Of a stretch of 64,000 nt of DNA, positions 54,889-63,021 are shown piece after piece. The position numbers were made by a program, and so were the translations under genes. The stretch covers positions 1,302,001-1,366,000 of the forward strand of contig NZ_CAEUHO010000001.1 of the NCBI RefSeq assembly GCF_903181435.1, read 5' to 3'. The notes beneath the pieces were generated by a model, which did no database searches, was not told the origin of the DNA, and saw only the letters and a program-made list of their open reading frames with translations. How positions within the stretch are numbered: the first letter of the stretch is position 1; each line of letters opens with the position of its first letter. This DNA is from Bacteroides acidifaciens (GTDB lineage: Bacteria; Bacteroidota; Bacteroidia; Bacteroidales; Bacteroidaceae).

Positions 54889-55785
54889 ATGGCTTCACTG
54901 AAAGAAGTAAAAACCAGAATAAATTCGGTAAAAAGTACCCGAAAAATCACTTCAGCAATGAAGATGGTGGCTTCTGCCAAATTACACAAGGCACAAGGAG
55001 CCATCGAGAATATGCTTCCTTATCAGAGGAAGCTGAATAAGATTCTAACCAACTTCCTGAGCGCAGACCTTCCTGTTGAGTCTCCTTACGTGAAGGTACG
55101 TGAGGTGAAGCGTGTAGCAATCGTCGCCTTCTCTTCGAACACCTCTCTTTGTGGTGCTTTCAATGCCAACGTCATCAAGATGCTACTACAAACGATTGGC
55201 GAATACCGCACCTTGGGACAGGACAATATCTTGATTTTTCCGGTAGGTAAGAAAGTGGATGAGGCCGTAAAGCGTATGGGATTCCAACCGCAAGAAACTG
55301 CTCCCACGCTTTCCGACAAACCGACTTATCAGGAAGCTTCCGACTTAGCGCATCGTTTGATGGAAATGTATGTGTCCGGTGAAATAGATCGCGTAGAAAT
55401 CATCTATCACCACTTCAAATCAATGGGCTTACAGATTCTTCTTCGTGAAACGTACCTTCCTATCGACCTGACGCATGTCATAGATGAAGAGGAACTAAAA
55501 GACAAAGAGGAGGTGGAAGAGCATGAAATAGCCAATGACTATATCATCGAACCTAACGCTGAAGAATTGATTGCTAACCTGATTCCAACAGTATTGAGCC
55601 AGAAATTGTTTACCGCAGCCGTTGATTCGAATACTTCTGAACATGCTGCGCGTACATTGGCGATGCAGGTAGCTACTGACAATGCAAATGAGCTGATTCA
55701 GGATTTGACAAAGCAATATAACAAGAGTCGTCAGCAGGCGATTACGAATGAGTTGTTGGATATAGTGGGTGGTTCTATGAAGTAA
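54889..55785 (+). CDS. atpG: F1Fo ATP synthase subunit gamma
   Basis: Rotor stalk subunit, 298 aa. The N-terminal helix KEVKTRINSVKSTRKITSAM and the C-terminal TEHAARTLAMQVATDNANEL helix (here SEHAARTLAMQ) are diagnostic. Last gene of the operon. The acidic insert EEELKDKEEVEEHE near residues 200-215 is within a loop of the family. Confidence 0.96.
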   Translation: MASLKEVKTRINSVKSTRKITSAMKMVASAKLHKAQGAIENMLPYQRKLNKILTNFLSADLPVESPYVKVREVKRVAIVAFSSNTSLCGAFNANVIKMLLQTIGEYRTLGQDNILIFPVGKKVDEAVKRMGFQPQETAPTLSDKPTYQEASDLAHRLMEMYVSGEIDRVEIIYHHFKSMGLQILLRETYLPIDLTHVIDEEELKDKEEVEEHEIANDYIIEPNAEELIANLIPTVLSQKLFTAAVDSNTSEHAARTLAMQVATDNANELIQDLTKQYNKSRQQAITNELLDIVGGSMK

Positions 55786-55806
55786 TGTGATGTTCTTTCT
55801 TTTTGG

Positions 55807-55842
55807 TTCTTTTTCTTTCGTCTTGATACGAAAGAAAAAGAA
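55807..55842 (+). terminator. Hairpin ending the ATP synthase operon
   Basis: Perfect 14-bp arms (55807-55820 and 55829-55842; TTCTTTTTCTTTCG and its complement) around an 8-nt loop, 22 bp after atpG. It also adjoins a -7-like TATCTTTG (55852-55859) for the next gene. Confidence 0.7.
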
Positions 55843-55851
55843 TATTTTCAG

Positions 55852-55859
55852 TATCTTTG
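55852..55859 (+). promoter_or_regulatory. Putative -7 box (TATCTTTG) for the Pif1-type helicase gene
   Basis: Matches TAnnTTTG, 19 bp before the start codon at 55879, giving a very short leader. The -33 region is occupied by the operon's terminator stem. Confidence 0.5.
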
Positions 55860-55878
55860 CCGAAAATAACAAACTTTC

Positions 55879-58425
55879 ATGAAAAATAATCCTGAACTGC
55901 AACTTGCTTGGCAGTTCATTGAAAATACAGGTACACACCTGTTTCTAACCGGGAAAGCCGGAACCGGAAAAACGACATTTCTAAGACGATTGAGAGAGCA
56001 TACCCCCAAACGCATGGTCGTATTGGCTCCTACGGGAATTGCGGCTATTAATGCTGGAGGAGTGACAATCCATTCTTTTTTCCAGTTATCTTTTGCACCG
56101 TTCGTGCCGGATACTACTCTTAACTCGGCACAGATACACTACCGTATTAACAAAGAGAAACGTAACATCATTCGGAGCATGGATTTGCTTGTGATTGATG
56201 AAATCAGTATGGTACGTGCGGATTTGTTGGATGCGGTGGACGCTACTTTGCGGCGTTATCGTGACCGTGAGAAACCATTCGGCGGCGTACAGTTGCTGAT
56301 GATTGGAGATTTGCAGCAGTTAGCCCCCGTTGTGAAAGACAGCGAGTGGGAGATGCTGCGGCATTATTATGAAACGCCCTATTTCTTTGCCAGCCGTGCG
56401 CTGAGGGAAACCACCTATATGACAATTGAACTGGAAAAGGTGTATCGTCAGAGCGATACTTTTTTTCTCTCCCTGTTGAATAAGATACGGGAGAATAAAG
56501 CGGATGATGAAGTCTTGAATGAATTGAACAAACGGTATCAGCGAGATTTTCAGCCCCCAAAAGAAGAAGGCTATATCCGTCTGACGACACATAATAATCA
56601 AGCACAGCGGATTAATGACCGTGAATTGGCATCTTTGCCCGGGAAGGCTTATAGTTTCCGTGCTGAGGTAAAAGACGAATTCCCCGAATATTCCTATCCT
56701 GCGGATGAAGTTCTCACTGTCAAGGAGGGGGCGCAAATCATGTTCCTCAAGAATGATGTTTCTTCGGAAAAACGGTATTATAACGGTATGATTGGAGAAG
56801 TGGTGACTGTCAACGAAACAGGTATGTTTGTACGTGGCAAGGATAGTGAACATGAGTTTCAACTGTTGCAGGAAGAATGGGGAAATTATAAATACGTATT
56901 GAATGAAGAGACGAAAGAAATAACAGAGCAGATAGCGGGAGTATTCCGCCAGTATCCCATTCGACTGGCTTGGGCTATTACAATTCATAAGAGCCAGGGA
57001 TTGACGTTTGAACGTGCTATTATTGATGCACGTAGTTCTTTTGCACATGGGCAGACATACGTAGCTTTGAGCCGATGCAAGACTTTGGAAGGAATGGTAT
57101 TAGAATCTCCTTTGCGCCAGGAAGCTATCATTAGCGATAGTGTTGTCGATAACTTCACGAAGGCAGTGGAACAGAATAAACCGGGAAGCAAGCAGTTGAA
57201 TGATATGCAGAAGGCCTATTTCTTTGATTTGTTGAGTGATTTGTTTAATTTCTATTCTATCGACCAGGCTTATAAACGTCTGCTTCGCATGATAGATGAA
57301 GACCTTTACAGGCTTTTCCCGAAGCAACTTGCCGATTACAAGGCATTGGAACCCCATATCAAGGAAAAGATAGTGGAAGTTGCCCATCGCTTTCGCAACC
57401 AATATACCCGGCTGATAAATGAAAGTGAAGATTATGCCGGAAATCAGGAGTTGCAGGAACGTATCTGTTCCGGTGCTCAATATTTTCGTAAAGAGTTGGA
57501 ACCGGTTCGTTTGTTGTTTGATAAGACAAATATGCCTCTTGACAATAGGGAATTAAGGAAGCAACTGAATGAACGTCTGCAAACACTGGATGATGCGTTG
57601 TGGATTAAAGAATCTTTATTGGACATTATATGTACGTCAAGTTTCACCGTTTCGGACTATCTGAAGCAGAAAGCGAAAGTCATGTTGAGTCTCGAAGGAG
57701 ATTCTTCAACTTCTGCTTCGTCTTCCAAGGCTCCGAGAGAGAGAAAAGAACAGAAAGAACGTGCGGCAAGCAGTCGTTTCGGGAAGGTGGAAGTGGCTGT
57801 TCCTACGGATGTTATGCATCCCGAGCTTTATCGTGCTTTGGCGGAATGGAGAGCAGAAAAGACACGTGAAGCTAATGTTCCTGCTTATATCATTATGCAG
57901 CAGAAGGCATTGATGGGAATTGTGAACTTATTGCCGGATACTCCGCAGGCATTAGAAGCTGTTCCTTATTTCGGAGCGAAAGGTGTGGAGAAATACGGAC
58001 TTGAAATTTTGGGGATTGTTCGTAAGTATATGAAAGAAAATCAAGTGGAACGACCTGAAACCAAGAAGATGTTTATTTTGGAGAAGAAACGTAAGAAAAA
58101 GGAAGAGAAAAAAGAACCGAAGAAAGAAACGAAACTGGTCAGTTATGAAATGTTCTGCCAGGGGATGAGCATAGAGGAAATAGCTAAGGCGCGTGATTTG
58201 GTGACAGGAACGATTGCCACACATTTGGAGCACTATGTCCGTGATGGAAAGATAAAGTTGGAGCAAGTGGTGTCGGCAGAAAAGGTAGAAAAAATAGAGA
58301 AGATTCGCCGGAAGCAGCAAAAGTCCGGACACTCCGGAGTAGTGGATGTGAAAGTGGCATTAGGAGACGAGGTCTCCTATGCCGATATAAAGTTTGTATT
58401 CGCAGCCAACGGTGTTCAATGTTGA
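55879..58425 (+). CDS. Pif1-type SF1 helicase with HRDC and helix-turn-helix domains
   Basis: DNA helicase of 848 aa. Residues 1-430 or so form a Pif1/RecD2-like SF1B core: Walker A GKAGTGKTT, LAPTGIAAINAGG, Walker B LLVIDEISMV, GDLQQLAPV, and the late motif WAITIHKSQGLTFERA with YVALSRC. The middle is helical. Residues about 645-718 look like an HRDC domain (YRALAEWRAEKTREANVPAY, LEAVPYFGAKGVEKYG), and about 753-800 form an HTH_40-type helix-turn-helix (MSIEEIAKARDLVTGTIATHL), as found in RecQ. A lysine/glutamate-rich linker (KKRKKKEEKKEPKKETK) separates the last two. It is a likely G-quadruplex or fork-structure helicase, by analogy with Pif1. Confidence 0.9.
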   Translation: MKNNPELQLAWQFIENTGTHLFLTGKAGTGKTTFLRRLREHTPKRMVVLAPTGIAAINAGGVTIHSFFQLSFAPFVPDTTLNSAQIHYRINKEKRNIIRSMDLLVIDEISMVRADLLDAVDATLRRYRDREKPFGGVQLLMIGDLQQLAPVVKDSEWEMLRHYYETPYFFASRALRETTYMTIELEKVYRQSDTFFLSLLNKIRENKADDEVLNELNKRYQRDFQPPKEEGYIRLTTHNNQAQRINDRELASLPGKAYSFRAEVKDEFPEYSYPADEVLTVKEGAQIMFLKNDVSSEKRYYNGMIGEVVTVNETGMFVRGKDSEHEFQLLQEEWGNYKYVLNEETKEITEQIAGVFRQYPIRLAWAITIHKSQGLTFERAIIDARSSFAHGQTYVALSRCKTLEGMVLESPLRQEAIISDSVVDNFTKAVEQNKPGSKQLNDMQKAYFFDLLSDLFNFYSIDQAYKRLLRMIDEDLYRLFPKQLADYKALEPHIKEKIVEVAHRFRNQYTRLINESEDYAGNQELQERICSGAQYFRKELEPVRLLFDKTNMPLDNRELRKQLNERLQTLDDALWIKESLLDIICTSSFTVSDYLKQKAKVMLSLEGDSSTSASSSKAPRERKEQKERAASSRFGKVEVAVPTDVMHPELYRALAEWRAEKTREANVPAYIIMQQKALMGIVNLLPDTPQALEAVPYFGAKGVEKYGLEILGIVRKYMKENQVERPETKKMFILEKKRKKKEEKKEPKKETKLVSYEMFCQGMSIEEIAKARDLVTGTIATHLEHYVRDGKIKLEQVVSAEKVEKIEKIRRKQQKSGHSGVVDVKVALGDEVSYADIKFVFAANGVQC

Positions 58426-58430
58426 TTCCT

Positions 58431-59051
58431 TTAGAGATTACAGAAGAAAGAAACGAATACTGGGACGCTCATATCAATGAGGATGCCATGCAAGATGGCG
58501 ATAGGAATCATTTCTTTTCCCGAATATCTGCTAATAGAAGGCAATAGTACATCCATGGAATTGACTCCCGCCGCAGAGATGGGAGCCAATTTCCCGAAAT
58601 ACTTCTTGATGAGCGGAGTTCCGAGAAGTGCCATCATTTCACGGAAGATATTAGTCAGCAAGGCGATTGTTCCCAGTTCAGTAGCCAGTTGCAAGCCGAT
58701 AGACGGCTCTTTGAACTGGGTGATGAGGATAGAGGAAAGCGAGTAATACGCAAATCCGCTTCCCACTGCCATGCAGTCGAATACACTCCATTGGCTTAAC
58801 AATATGCTTGCCAGGGCAGAGAACAACAATGTACCGATAATAGTTCCCAACGGAATCAGCAACATCTTGGGATGCAGATGTGAGATAATAGCTTTCAGAT
58901 TCTTGTTGGAACCGATACTGATACCTACTTGTAGCATCAACGCGTACAATATGTACATGGAAATGGTGTGTGTATCAAATTGGAATTTGTTAAAAGCCCC
59001 CATGATACAGCCTACGCAGAAGAATACTATTACAATCAGACTTCCTTTCAT
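58431..59051 (-). CDS. lysO: LysO-family transporter, C-terminal subunit (DUF340)
   Basis: Membrane protein of 206 aa with about six helices. GSGFAYYSLSSILIT (near residue 98), LGTIALLTNIFREMM and GVNSMDVLLPSI are LysO signatures. In E. coli LysO (lysine exporter) this region follows a short N-terminal domain in one protein of about 300 aa; here the N-terminal part is a separate gene just upstream, overlapping by four bases (ATGA). Lysine export is inferred from the family. Confidence 0.88.
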   Translation of the reverse strand: MKGSLIVIVFFCVGCIMGAFNKFQFDTHTISMYILYALMLQVGISIGSNKNLKAIISHLHPKMLLIPLGTIIGTLLFSALASILLSQWSVFDCMAVGSGFAYYSLSSILITQFKEPSIGLQLATELGTIALLTNIFREMMALLGTPLIKKYFGKLAPISAAGVNSMDVLLPSISRYSGKEMIPIAILHGILIDMSVPVFVSFFCNL

Positions 59052-59326
59052 TGTTCGCCCCCTTTCTTGAAAAATAGTTGTAAAACCAGCCGGGCAGCAA
59101 TCAAGCTTCCCAGTACGCCCGATACGGCAAGAATAATTGCTTGTTTGCCGAATTTACCGAGATTGTTCACTATCAGACTGTTAGAACCGATAGATACACC
59201 GAGTATGAAGAGTAAAAGGAATATTGTAAGAGAAATTGTCTTTTCTGTCTTTTGCAGAATAGTCCAGTTACGCAATACATAACCGATGCCGATTCCTAAA
59301 AACATGGTAGATATAATAGAAAACAT
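59048..59326 (-). CDS. LysO-family transporter, N-terminal subunit
   Basis: Small membrane protein of 92 aa with three helices, containing FLLLFILGVSIGSN (near residue 36), which also matches the internally repeated IGxNxxL motif of the partner (ISIGSNKNL there as GISIGSNKNL). It ends in an ATGA overlap with the next gene, so the two halves are co-translated and presumably assemble. The 5' leader is long, about 275 nt from the inferred promoter. Confidence 0.8.
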   Translation of the reverse strand: MFSIISTMFLGIGIGYVLRNWTILQKTEKTISLTIFLLLFILGVSIGSNSLIVNNLGKFGKQAIILAVSGVLGSLIAARLVLQLFFKKGGEQ

Positions 59327-59608
59327 ATTGATATATTTTGGTTAGGTTAAACAATTGAATAAGTCACACAGATGATTCTCCAAAAAGATAATTCATCTTA
59401 TTGAAAATCAGTAGTAATACTACTTGTGAATAATAGAATAAATCAACAGGTAGTTCCTATAATAGAAGAAAGTGAATTTAGATGAATCCGCTGAACCAAT
59501 GTACATGCACGCAACATGACTTACAGAAATTAGGAATTTCCGCAAGAAATTTGGAAGCGTTATGTATTTGTAATATTTGATTCATCATTGGTCTTTTTAA
59601 TTTCGGTG
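59327..59608 (-). other. Long leader of the LysO genes with a candidate small ORF
   Basis: About 280 bp transcribed from the promoter at 59609-59639. On the minus strand a 36-codon frame runs from ATG 59588 to TAA 59480-59478. It begins MMNQILQIHNASKF and contains a CKSCC cluster. A small perfect palindrome AGTAGTA-A-TACTACT is at 59410-59424. I do not recognise a riboswitch. The small frame is not supported by any family knowledge. Confidence 0.3.
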
Positions 59609-59639
59609 CAAAGATAAGAATTTATTGCATATTTTCAAA
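59609..59639 (-). promoter_or_regulatory. Strong Bacteroides-type promoter for the LysO genes
   Basis: On the minus strand TTTG (59639 to 59636) is followed by 19 nt and TATCTTTG (59616 to 59609), a perfect match to the consensus, directed towards the LysO pair. Confidence 0.75.
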
Positions 59640-59658
59640 ATAAATATGCAATAAAACT

Positions 59659-59691
59659 ATATTGCCAAGTTCTGGGCAGACCTGGCAATAT
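59659..59691 (-). terminator. Hairpin downstream of the RmlD-like gene
   Basis: Arms ATATTGCCAAG (59659-59669) and CCTGGCAATAT (59681-59691), 11 bp with one mismatch. Read on the minus strand it is followed by AGTTTTATT, so it may terminate the RmlD-like transcript. Confidence 0.55.
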
Positions 59692-59742
59692 GTTGTAAAA
59701 AGTTGGTAGTGTACTTTTTATCTTATATACAATGTAGGATAA

Positions 59743-60660
59743 TTATATGTTTTCCCAACCAATAAGTACTTCTTTTAATTTTCGTGGATTATATCCTAGT
59801 ATTGTCCGTGCTTTCTCTGTGCTCATTCCACTGAAACGGGGACGGGGAGTGGTTTCCTGCATCTCTTCCGTAGTAGCGGGATGAATGAGCGAACGGTCTA
59901 GTTTCATATGGTCTGCCACTTGGAAGGCAATCTCTGCAATAGTCAGACATTCGTTGCCACAAATATGAAAGATTCCGTTGGCTGCGTTTTCTATCAGTAG
60001 TTCTATTCCGTTTGATACATCTCCAACGTAAGTCGGAGTCCGCCATTGGTTGGACACAACACGGATTTCCTGTCCGGCTTTCAAACGATTCATTACTAAT
60101 TGGACGATATTTCCATGTTGTCCAGGTAGTGCTTTTCCATATACAATTTCTACACGGGCAATGGCGTAGTTGCTGCAAATCCCGGCAACCTTTTCTTCTC
60201 CTTTCCATTTGGTAAAGCCATAATAGTTTACGGGAGCAGGAGCATCTTCTTCCGTATATAATTGCCCTGCACTTTCATCTATCTTGCCATCAAAAACGAA
60301 ATCGGTAGATAAATGGATGAAACGGCTCTTATATTCTTCACACAAATATGCCAGTTGCTCTACTGCCGTAACATTAGTAAGATAAGCCTCTTCATGGTGC
60401 GTTTCACAATAGTCGGGGACGGATAAAGCGGAGCAGTTGATAACTACTTCGGGGCGTACCTCTTTAAAAAGGTCTTTGGCATCTACTTCATTCCGTATAT
60501 CAGCTTCAATGAAATGATAACTTTCTGACTTCTCCGAGGTTGGAAGAATATCCGGGTGCAGTGAGCATCCGGTCACGTTATATTGTTTGTGAATGGATAA
60601 GTCGTTCAGTAACTGGCGTCCGGTGAATCCGTTGGCACCGATGATTAGTATATTTTTCAT
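59743..60660 (-). CDS. RmlD-like NAD(P)-dependent reductase (dTDP-4-dehydrorhamnose reductase family)
   Basis: SDR-superfamily enzyme of 305 aa. N-terminal Rossmann motif IGANGFTGRQLL, INCSALSVPDYCE, STDFVFDG, and the catalytic YYGFTKWKGE (Tyr/Lys) match the RmlD branch. No other rhamnose genes are nearby, so an isolated dTDP-rhamnose function is uncertain; a related nucleotide-sugar or small-molecule reductase is possible. The 5' region carries a likely terminated short transcript (60773-60871). Confidence 0.8.
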   Translation of the reverse strand: MKNILIIGANGFTGRQLLNDLSIHKQYNVTGCSLHPDILPTSEKSESYHFIEADIRNEVDAKDLFKEVRPEVVINCSALSVPDYCETHHEEAYLTNVTAVEQLAYLCEEYKSRFIHLSTDFVFDGKIDESAGQLYTEEDAPAPVNYYGFTKWKGEEKVAGICSNYAIARVEIVYGKALPGQHGNIVQLVMNRLKAGQEIRVVSNQWRTPTYVGDVSNGIELLIENAANGIFHICGNECLTIAEIAFQVADHMKLDRSLIHPATTEEMQETTPRPRFSGMSTEKARTILGYNPRKLKEVLIGWENI

Positions 60661-60772
60661 AAATTCTTTTATTCTGCTAGTTCTCTGTTATTTTAATGAG
60701 TAGCTGCATACCAGGCCGTCTCTGCCTCTACTCATTGAATAGTAGTATTCCGTTTTCTTTTGTATTAGGCAT

Positions 60773-60848
60773 AAAAAAAGGAGCAACGCCTTGCTCCAAC
60801 CTTTGTTAACCTTAAATCTAATACTATGAAAAACACATTGCAAAGGTA
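60773..60848 (-). ncRNA. Short transcript with own promoter and terminator: candidate small RNA or attenuator
   Basis: Minus strand: promoter TTTG (60871 to 60868), 19 nt, TACCTTTG (60848 to 60841), a perfect consensus. About 45 nt later lies a terminator hairpin with arms GGAGCAA and TTGCTCC (60780-60797 on the plus strand, 4-nt loop) followed by seven T residues (60779 to 60773). The RNA would be about 60 nt and contain GTATTAGATTTAAGGTTAAC. It could be a free small RNA or a leader of the RmlD-like gene at 60660. Confidence 0.6.
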
Positions 60849-60871
60849 CGGACTTTTGCGATATTAGCAAA
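60849..60871 (-). promoter_or_regulatory. Promoter of the short transcript
   Basis: TTTG at 60871 to 60868 and the 19-nt spacer to the -7 box TACCTTTG (60848 to 60841). All eight -7/-33 consensus positions fit. Confidence 0.75.
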
Positions 60872-61012
60872 TAATCCAAGAAAAAAAGTATGTTTCATAA
60901 CATAGATTAAGAATTTGATATTTCAATTCAAATTTTATTAAGACTTTTTCTCGTTTCGCAATGCTTTAATAATATTTTATTGGGGATGGGAATCCCCGTT
61001 TGATAAACATCA

Positions 61013-61912
61013 TCAATTGGGTATTCTGAATTCATTGGGCGAACAGCCTGTGATTTTTTTGAACAGACGGCTGAAATAATGTGAATTAGAGAATCCCAGT
61101 TCCTCTGCAATCTGATTAAGTGGTTTATCGGTATTCTGCAACCAGTCTTTTGCAATCTCGAAACGCTTGAACTGGATATACTCATTGAACGATTTCCCTG
61201 TTTCATATATCAGCAGGTCATTGAGATATGCAGGTGATAAATGAAGGAATTTAGCGCAATATTCATAGGAAAGCATACCGGTTGACTGAACTGCTTTCGT
61301 ACTGATATGAGTGTCTAGCAGACGACTAAGTCCTTTGACAATTTTCTTATTAGCCTCATTACGTGTGATGAACTGCCGTTCGTAAAAACGGGTGCAATAA
61401 TCCAACAGCAACTCGATATACTTTGAAATGATTTTCTTGCTATGCCGGTCGATGCAGCGTTGGAGTTCCTGATTAATCTTTTCCAGAAACTCCAGGATAA
61501 TCTGTTTTTCACGTTGCGAGATATGCAGCGCTTCTTCGGGGAGATAAGAGAAAAAGGTATAATTGTGTATATTAAGCCCCAGGGGAGTGCCGCAAATCAG
61601 GTCGGGATGAAAAGCCAGTATCCATCCTTTGGAAGGTAACCTCTTGTTTTTCGCTTTCATGCTGATTGATTCTCCCGGAGTCAGGCATACAAGAGTTCCG
61701 TCCGAGAAATCATAGCACTGATGCCCATATGCATAAGCCTCACATTTACATTCACTTAACAGAAGTGTATAAAATCCGAATTTAATATCCGTATGAGGAG
61801 ACAAGTCCGCCTTTGAGAGGTCAATGACACTGACCAGCGGGTGCAGTGTCTTGCTTCCCAGACAACAATTACATTGATGCACGGTTCCTATCTTGAGTAT
61901 TTTATCTCCCAT
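61013..61912 (-). CDS. AraC-family transcriptional regulator, paralogue 1
   Basis: Regulator of 299 aa. The N-terminal sensing half (LHPLVSVIDLSKADLSPHT, FGFYTLLLSECKCEAYAYG) is followed by the C-terminal double helix-turn-helix (LNDLLIYETGKSFNEYIQF, LNQIAEELGFSNSHYFSRLFKKITGCSPNE in parts). The second HTH recognition motif, GFSNSHYFSRLFKK, is typical. It is a clear tandem paralogue of the next gene (shared LHPLV-VIDFSK/LSK and the fixed FYERQFITRN). Ligand unknown. Confidence 0.88.
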   Translation of the reverse strand: MGDKILKIGTVHQCNCCLGSKTLHPLVSVIDLSKADLSPHTDIKFGFYTLLLSECKCEAYAYGHQCYDFSDGTLVCLTPGESISMKAKNKRLPSKGWILAFHPDLICGTPLGLNIHNYTFFSYLPEEALHISQREKQIILEFLEKINQELQRCIDRHSKKIISKYIELLLDYCTRFYERQFITRNEANKKIVKGLSRLLDTHISTKAVQSTGMLSYEYCAKFLHLSPAYLNDLLIYETGKSFNEYIQFKRFEIAKDWLQNTDKPLNQIAEELGFSNSHYFSRLFKKITGCSPNEFRIPN

Positions 61913-61948
61913 GCCGCTAACGTTCTCCTTTATTTCTATTATTACGTC

Positions 61949-62851
61949 TTAATTTAATTGCTTATATTCATTCGGAGTATGTCCGACGTGTTTCTTAAAG
62001 AGCCGGCTGAAATGTTGGGGATACTGGAATCCCAGTTCATAGGCTATCTGGCTGACCGTTTGCGTACCTTCTAATATCCGCTCTTTGGCAAGTTCAATGA
62101 TTCGGCACTGGATATACTCTTGTGCAGTCTTGCCCGTCTCTTTTTTTATCAGGTCACCAAAGTAATTGGGAGAAAGACATACCTTGTCCGCAAAGTATTT
62201 TACGGAAGGCAGCCCTTCATTCATCGCCACCTGTCCTTGGAAATATTCATCCAGCAAATGCTCGAACCTTACAATAATATCTTTATTTGCCTGGTTGCGG
62301 GTGATAAACTGCCGTTCGTAGAAACGCATACAGTAATCGAGCAGCAGTTCGATGTTGCGCACGATAAGCTGCTTGCTATGTTTGTCAATAGCATGTTCCA
62401 GTTCGATTTGAATCTTATGTATGCAGTCAGTTACGATTTCCTTTTCCTGGTCGGACAAGTGTAAGGCTTCACTTACCTCATAGGAAAAGAAAGAATAATT
62501 CTTGATATTCTGTCCCAGTGAAGTTCCCCGTATTAAGTCAGGATGGAACAGGACACCGATAGATTGGGTACGAACCGGCGCCTGATTCCGGTTATCTATT
62601 CCGATAACTTGTCCCGGAGCCATACAAACCACTGTCCCTTCCTGATAATCATAATATTTGCGACCATATTTTAGGTCTCCACATTTTGCGTCTTTCAGAA
62701 ACAGGGAGTAGAATCCGATGTTCATGTGATAGTATTCCACTGTTTTTGTTGCTTTTGAAAAGTCAATCACATTGACCAAAGGGTGCAAAGTCTCCAGTCC
62801 GAACAGTTGGTCGTATTGGTCAATCGTTTCAATTCTAGTAATTTCATCCAT
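61949..62851 (-). CDS. AraC-family transcriptional regulator, paralogue 2
   Basis: Regulator of 300 aa with the same two-part layout as its downstream neighbour: LHPLVNVIDFSKATK and a cupin-like sensing half, then LGDLIKKETGKTAQEYIQC-type HTH 1 (read GDLIKKETGKTAQEY) and GFQYPQHFSRLFKKHVG. I place the start at ATG 62851; the longer TTG frame from 62878 would begin inside a -7 box (TATCTTTG on the minus strand, 62883 to 62876). Upstream lies a 21-bp direct repeat (62921-62962) that may be its own operator. Confidence 0.88.
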   Translation of the reverse strand: MDEITRIETIDQYDQLFGLETLHPLVNVIDFSKATKTVEYYHMNIGFYSLFLKDAKCGDLKYGRKYYDYQEGTVVCMAPGQVIGIDNRNQAPVRTQSIGVLFHPDLIRGTSLGQNIKNYSFFSYEVSEALHLSDQEKEIVTDCIHKIQIELEHAIDKHSKQLIVRNIELLLDYCMRFYERQFITRNQANKDIIVRFEHLLDEYFQGQVAMNEGLPSVKYFADKVCLSPNYFGDLIKKETGKTAQEYIQCRIIELAKERILEGTQTVSQIAYELGFQYPQHFSRLFKKHVGHTPNEYKQLN

Positions 62852-62875
62852 ACGGTTTACAGTTTTATCTGTAGG

Positions 62876-62883
62876 CAAAGATA
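62876..62883 (-). promoter_or_regulatory. Putative -7 box (TATCTTTG) for the second AraC gene
   Basis: Minus-strand TATCTTTG, 25 bp upstream of ATG 62851; no clear -33 TTTG, so possibly an activated or regulated promoter. Confidence 0.4.
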
Positions 62884-62920
62884 AGACATTTCAGAACATC
62901 TTTCTTATATCCCATTTGCA

Positions 62921-62962
62921 AATCAGTAATATAGGTACAAGAATCAGTAATTTATATACAAC
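62921..62962 (+). promoter_or_regulatory. Two 21-bp direct repeats: candidate AraC-type operator
   Basis: AATCAGTAATATAGGTACAA (62921-62940) and AATCAGTAATTTATATACAA (62942-62961) align at 17 of 21 positions as adjacent 21-bp units. A 21-bp centre spacing of direct repeats is the standard AraC arrangement (as in araI1-I2). The second repeat ends just before the expected -33 position of a plus-strand -7 box TATCTTTG (62988-62995), a class II layout. Confidence 0.6.
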
Positions 62963-62987
62963 CTTAGCTGTGAATGGCAGAATTTAA

Positions 62988-62995
62988 TATCTTTG
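62988..62995 (+). promoter_or_regulatory. -7 box (TATCTTTG) upstream of the epimerase pseudogene
   Basis: TATCTTTG fits TAnnTTTG and lies 26 bp upstream of the AraC-type repeats' downstream edge; the -33 slot (about 62965-62968) holds no TTTG, consistent with activator dependence. Confidence 0.45.
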
Positions 62996-63021
62996 TTCCA
63001 AGAATTTAAATACTTGTTTTT

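Noticed and set aside
59327..59608. Lysine riboswitch in the lysO leader
   Set aside because: I could not find the conserved L-box core elements, and the class is not typical for this phylum.
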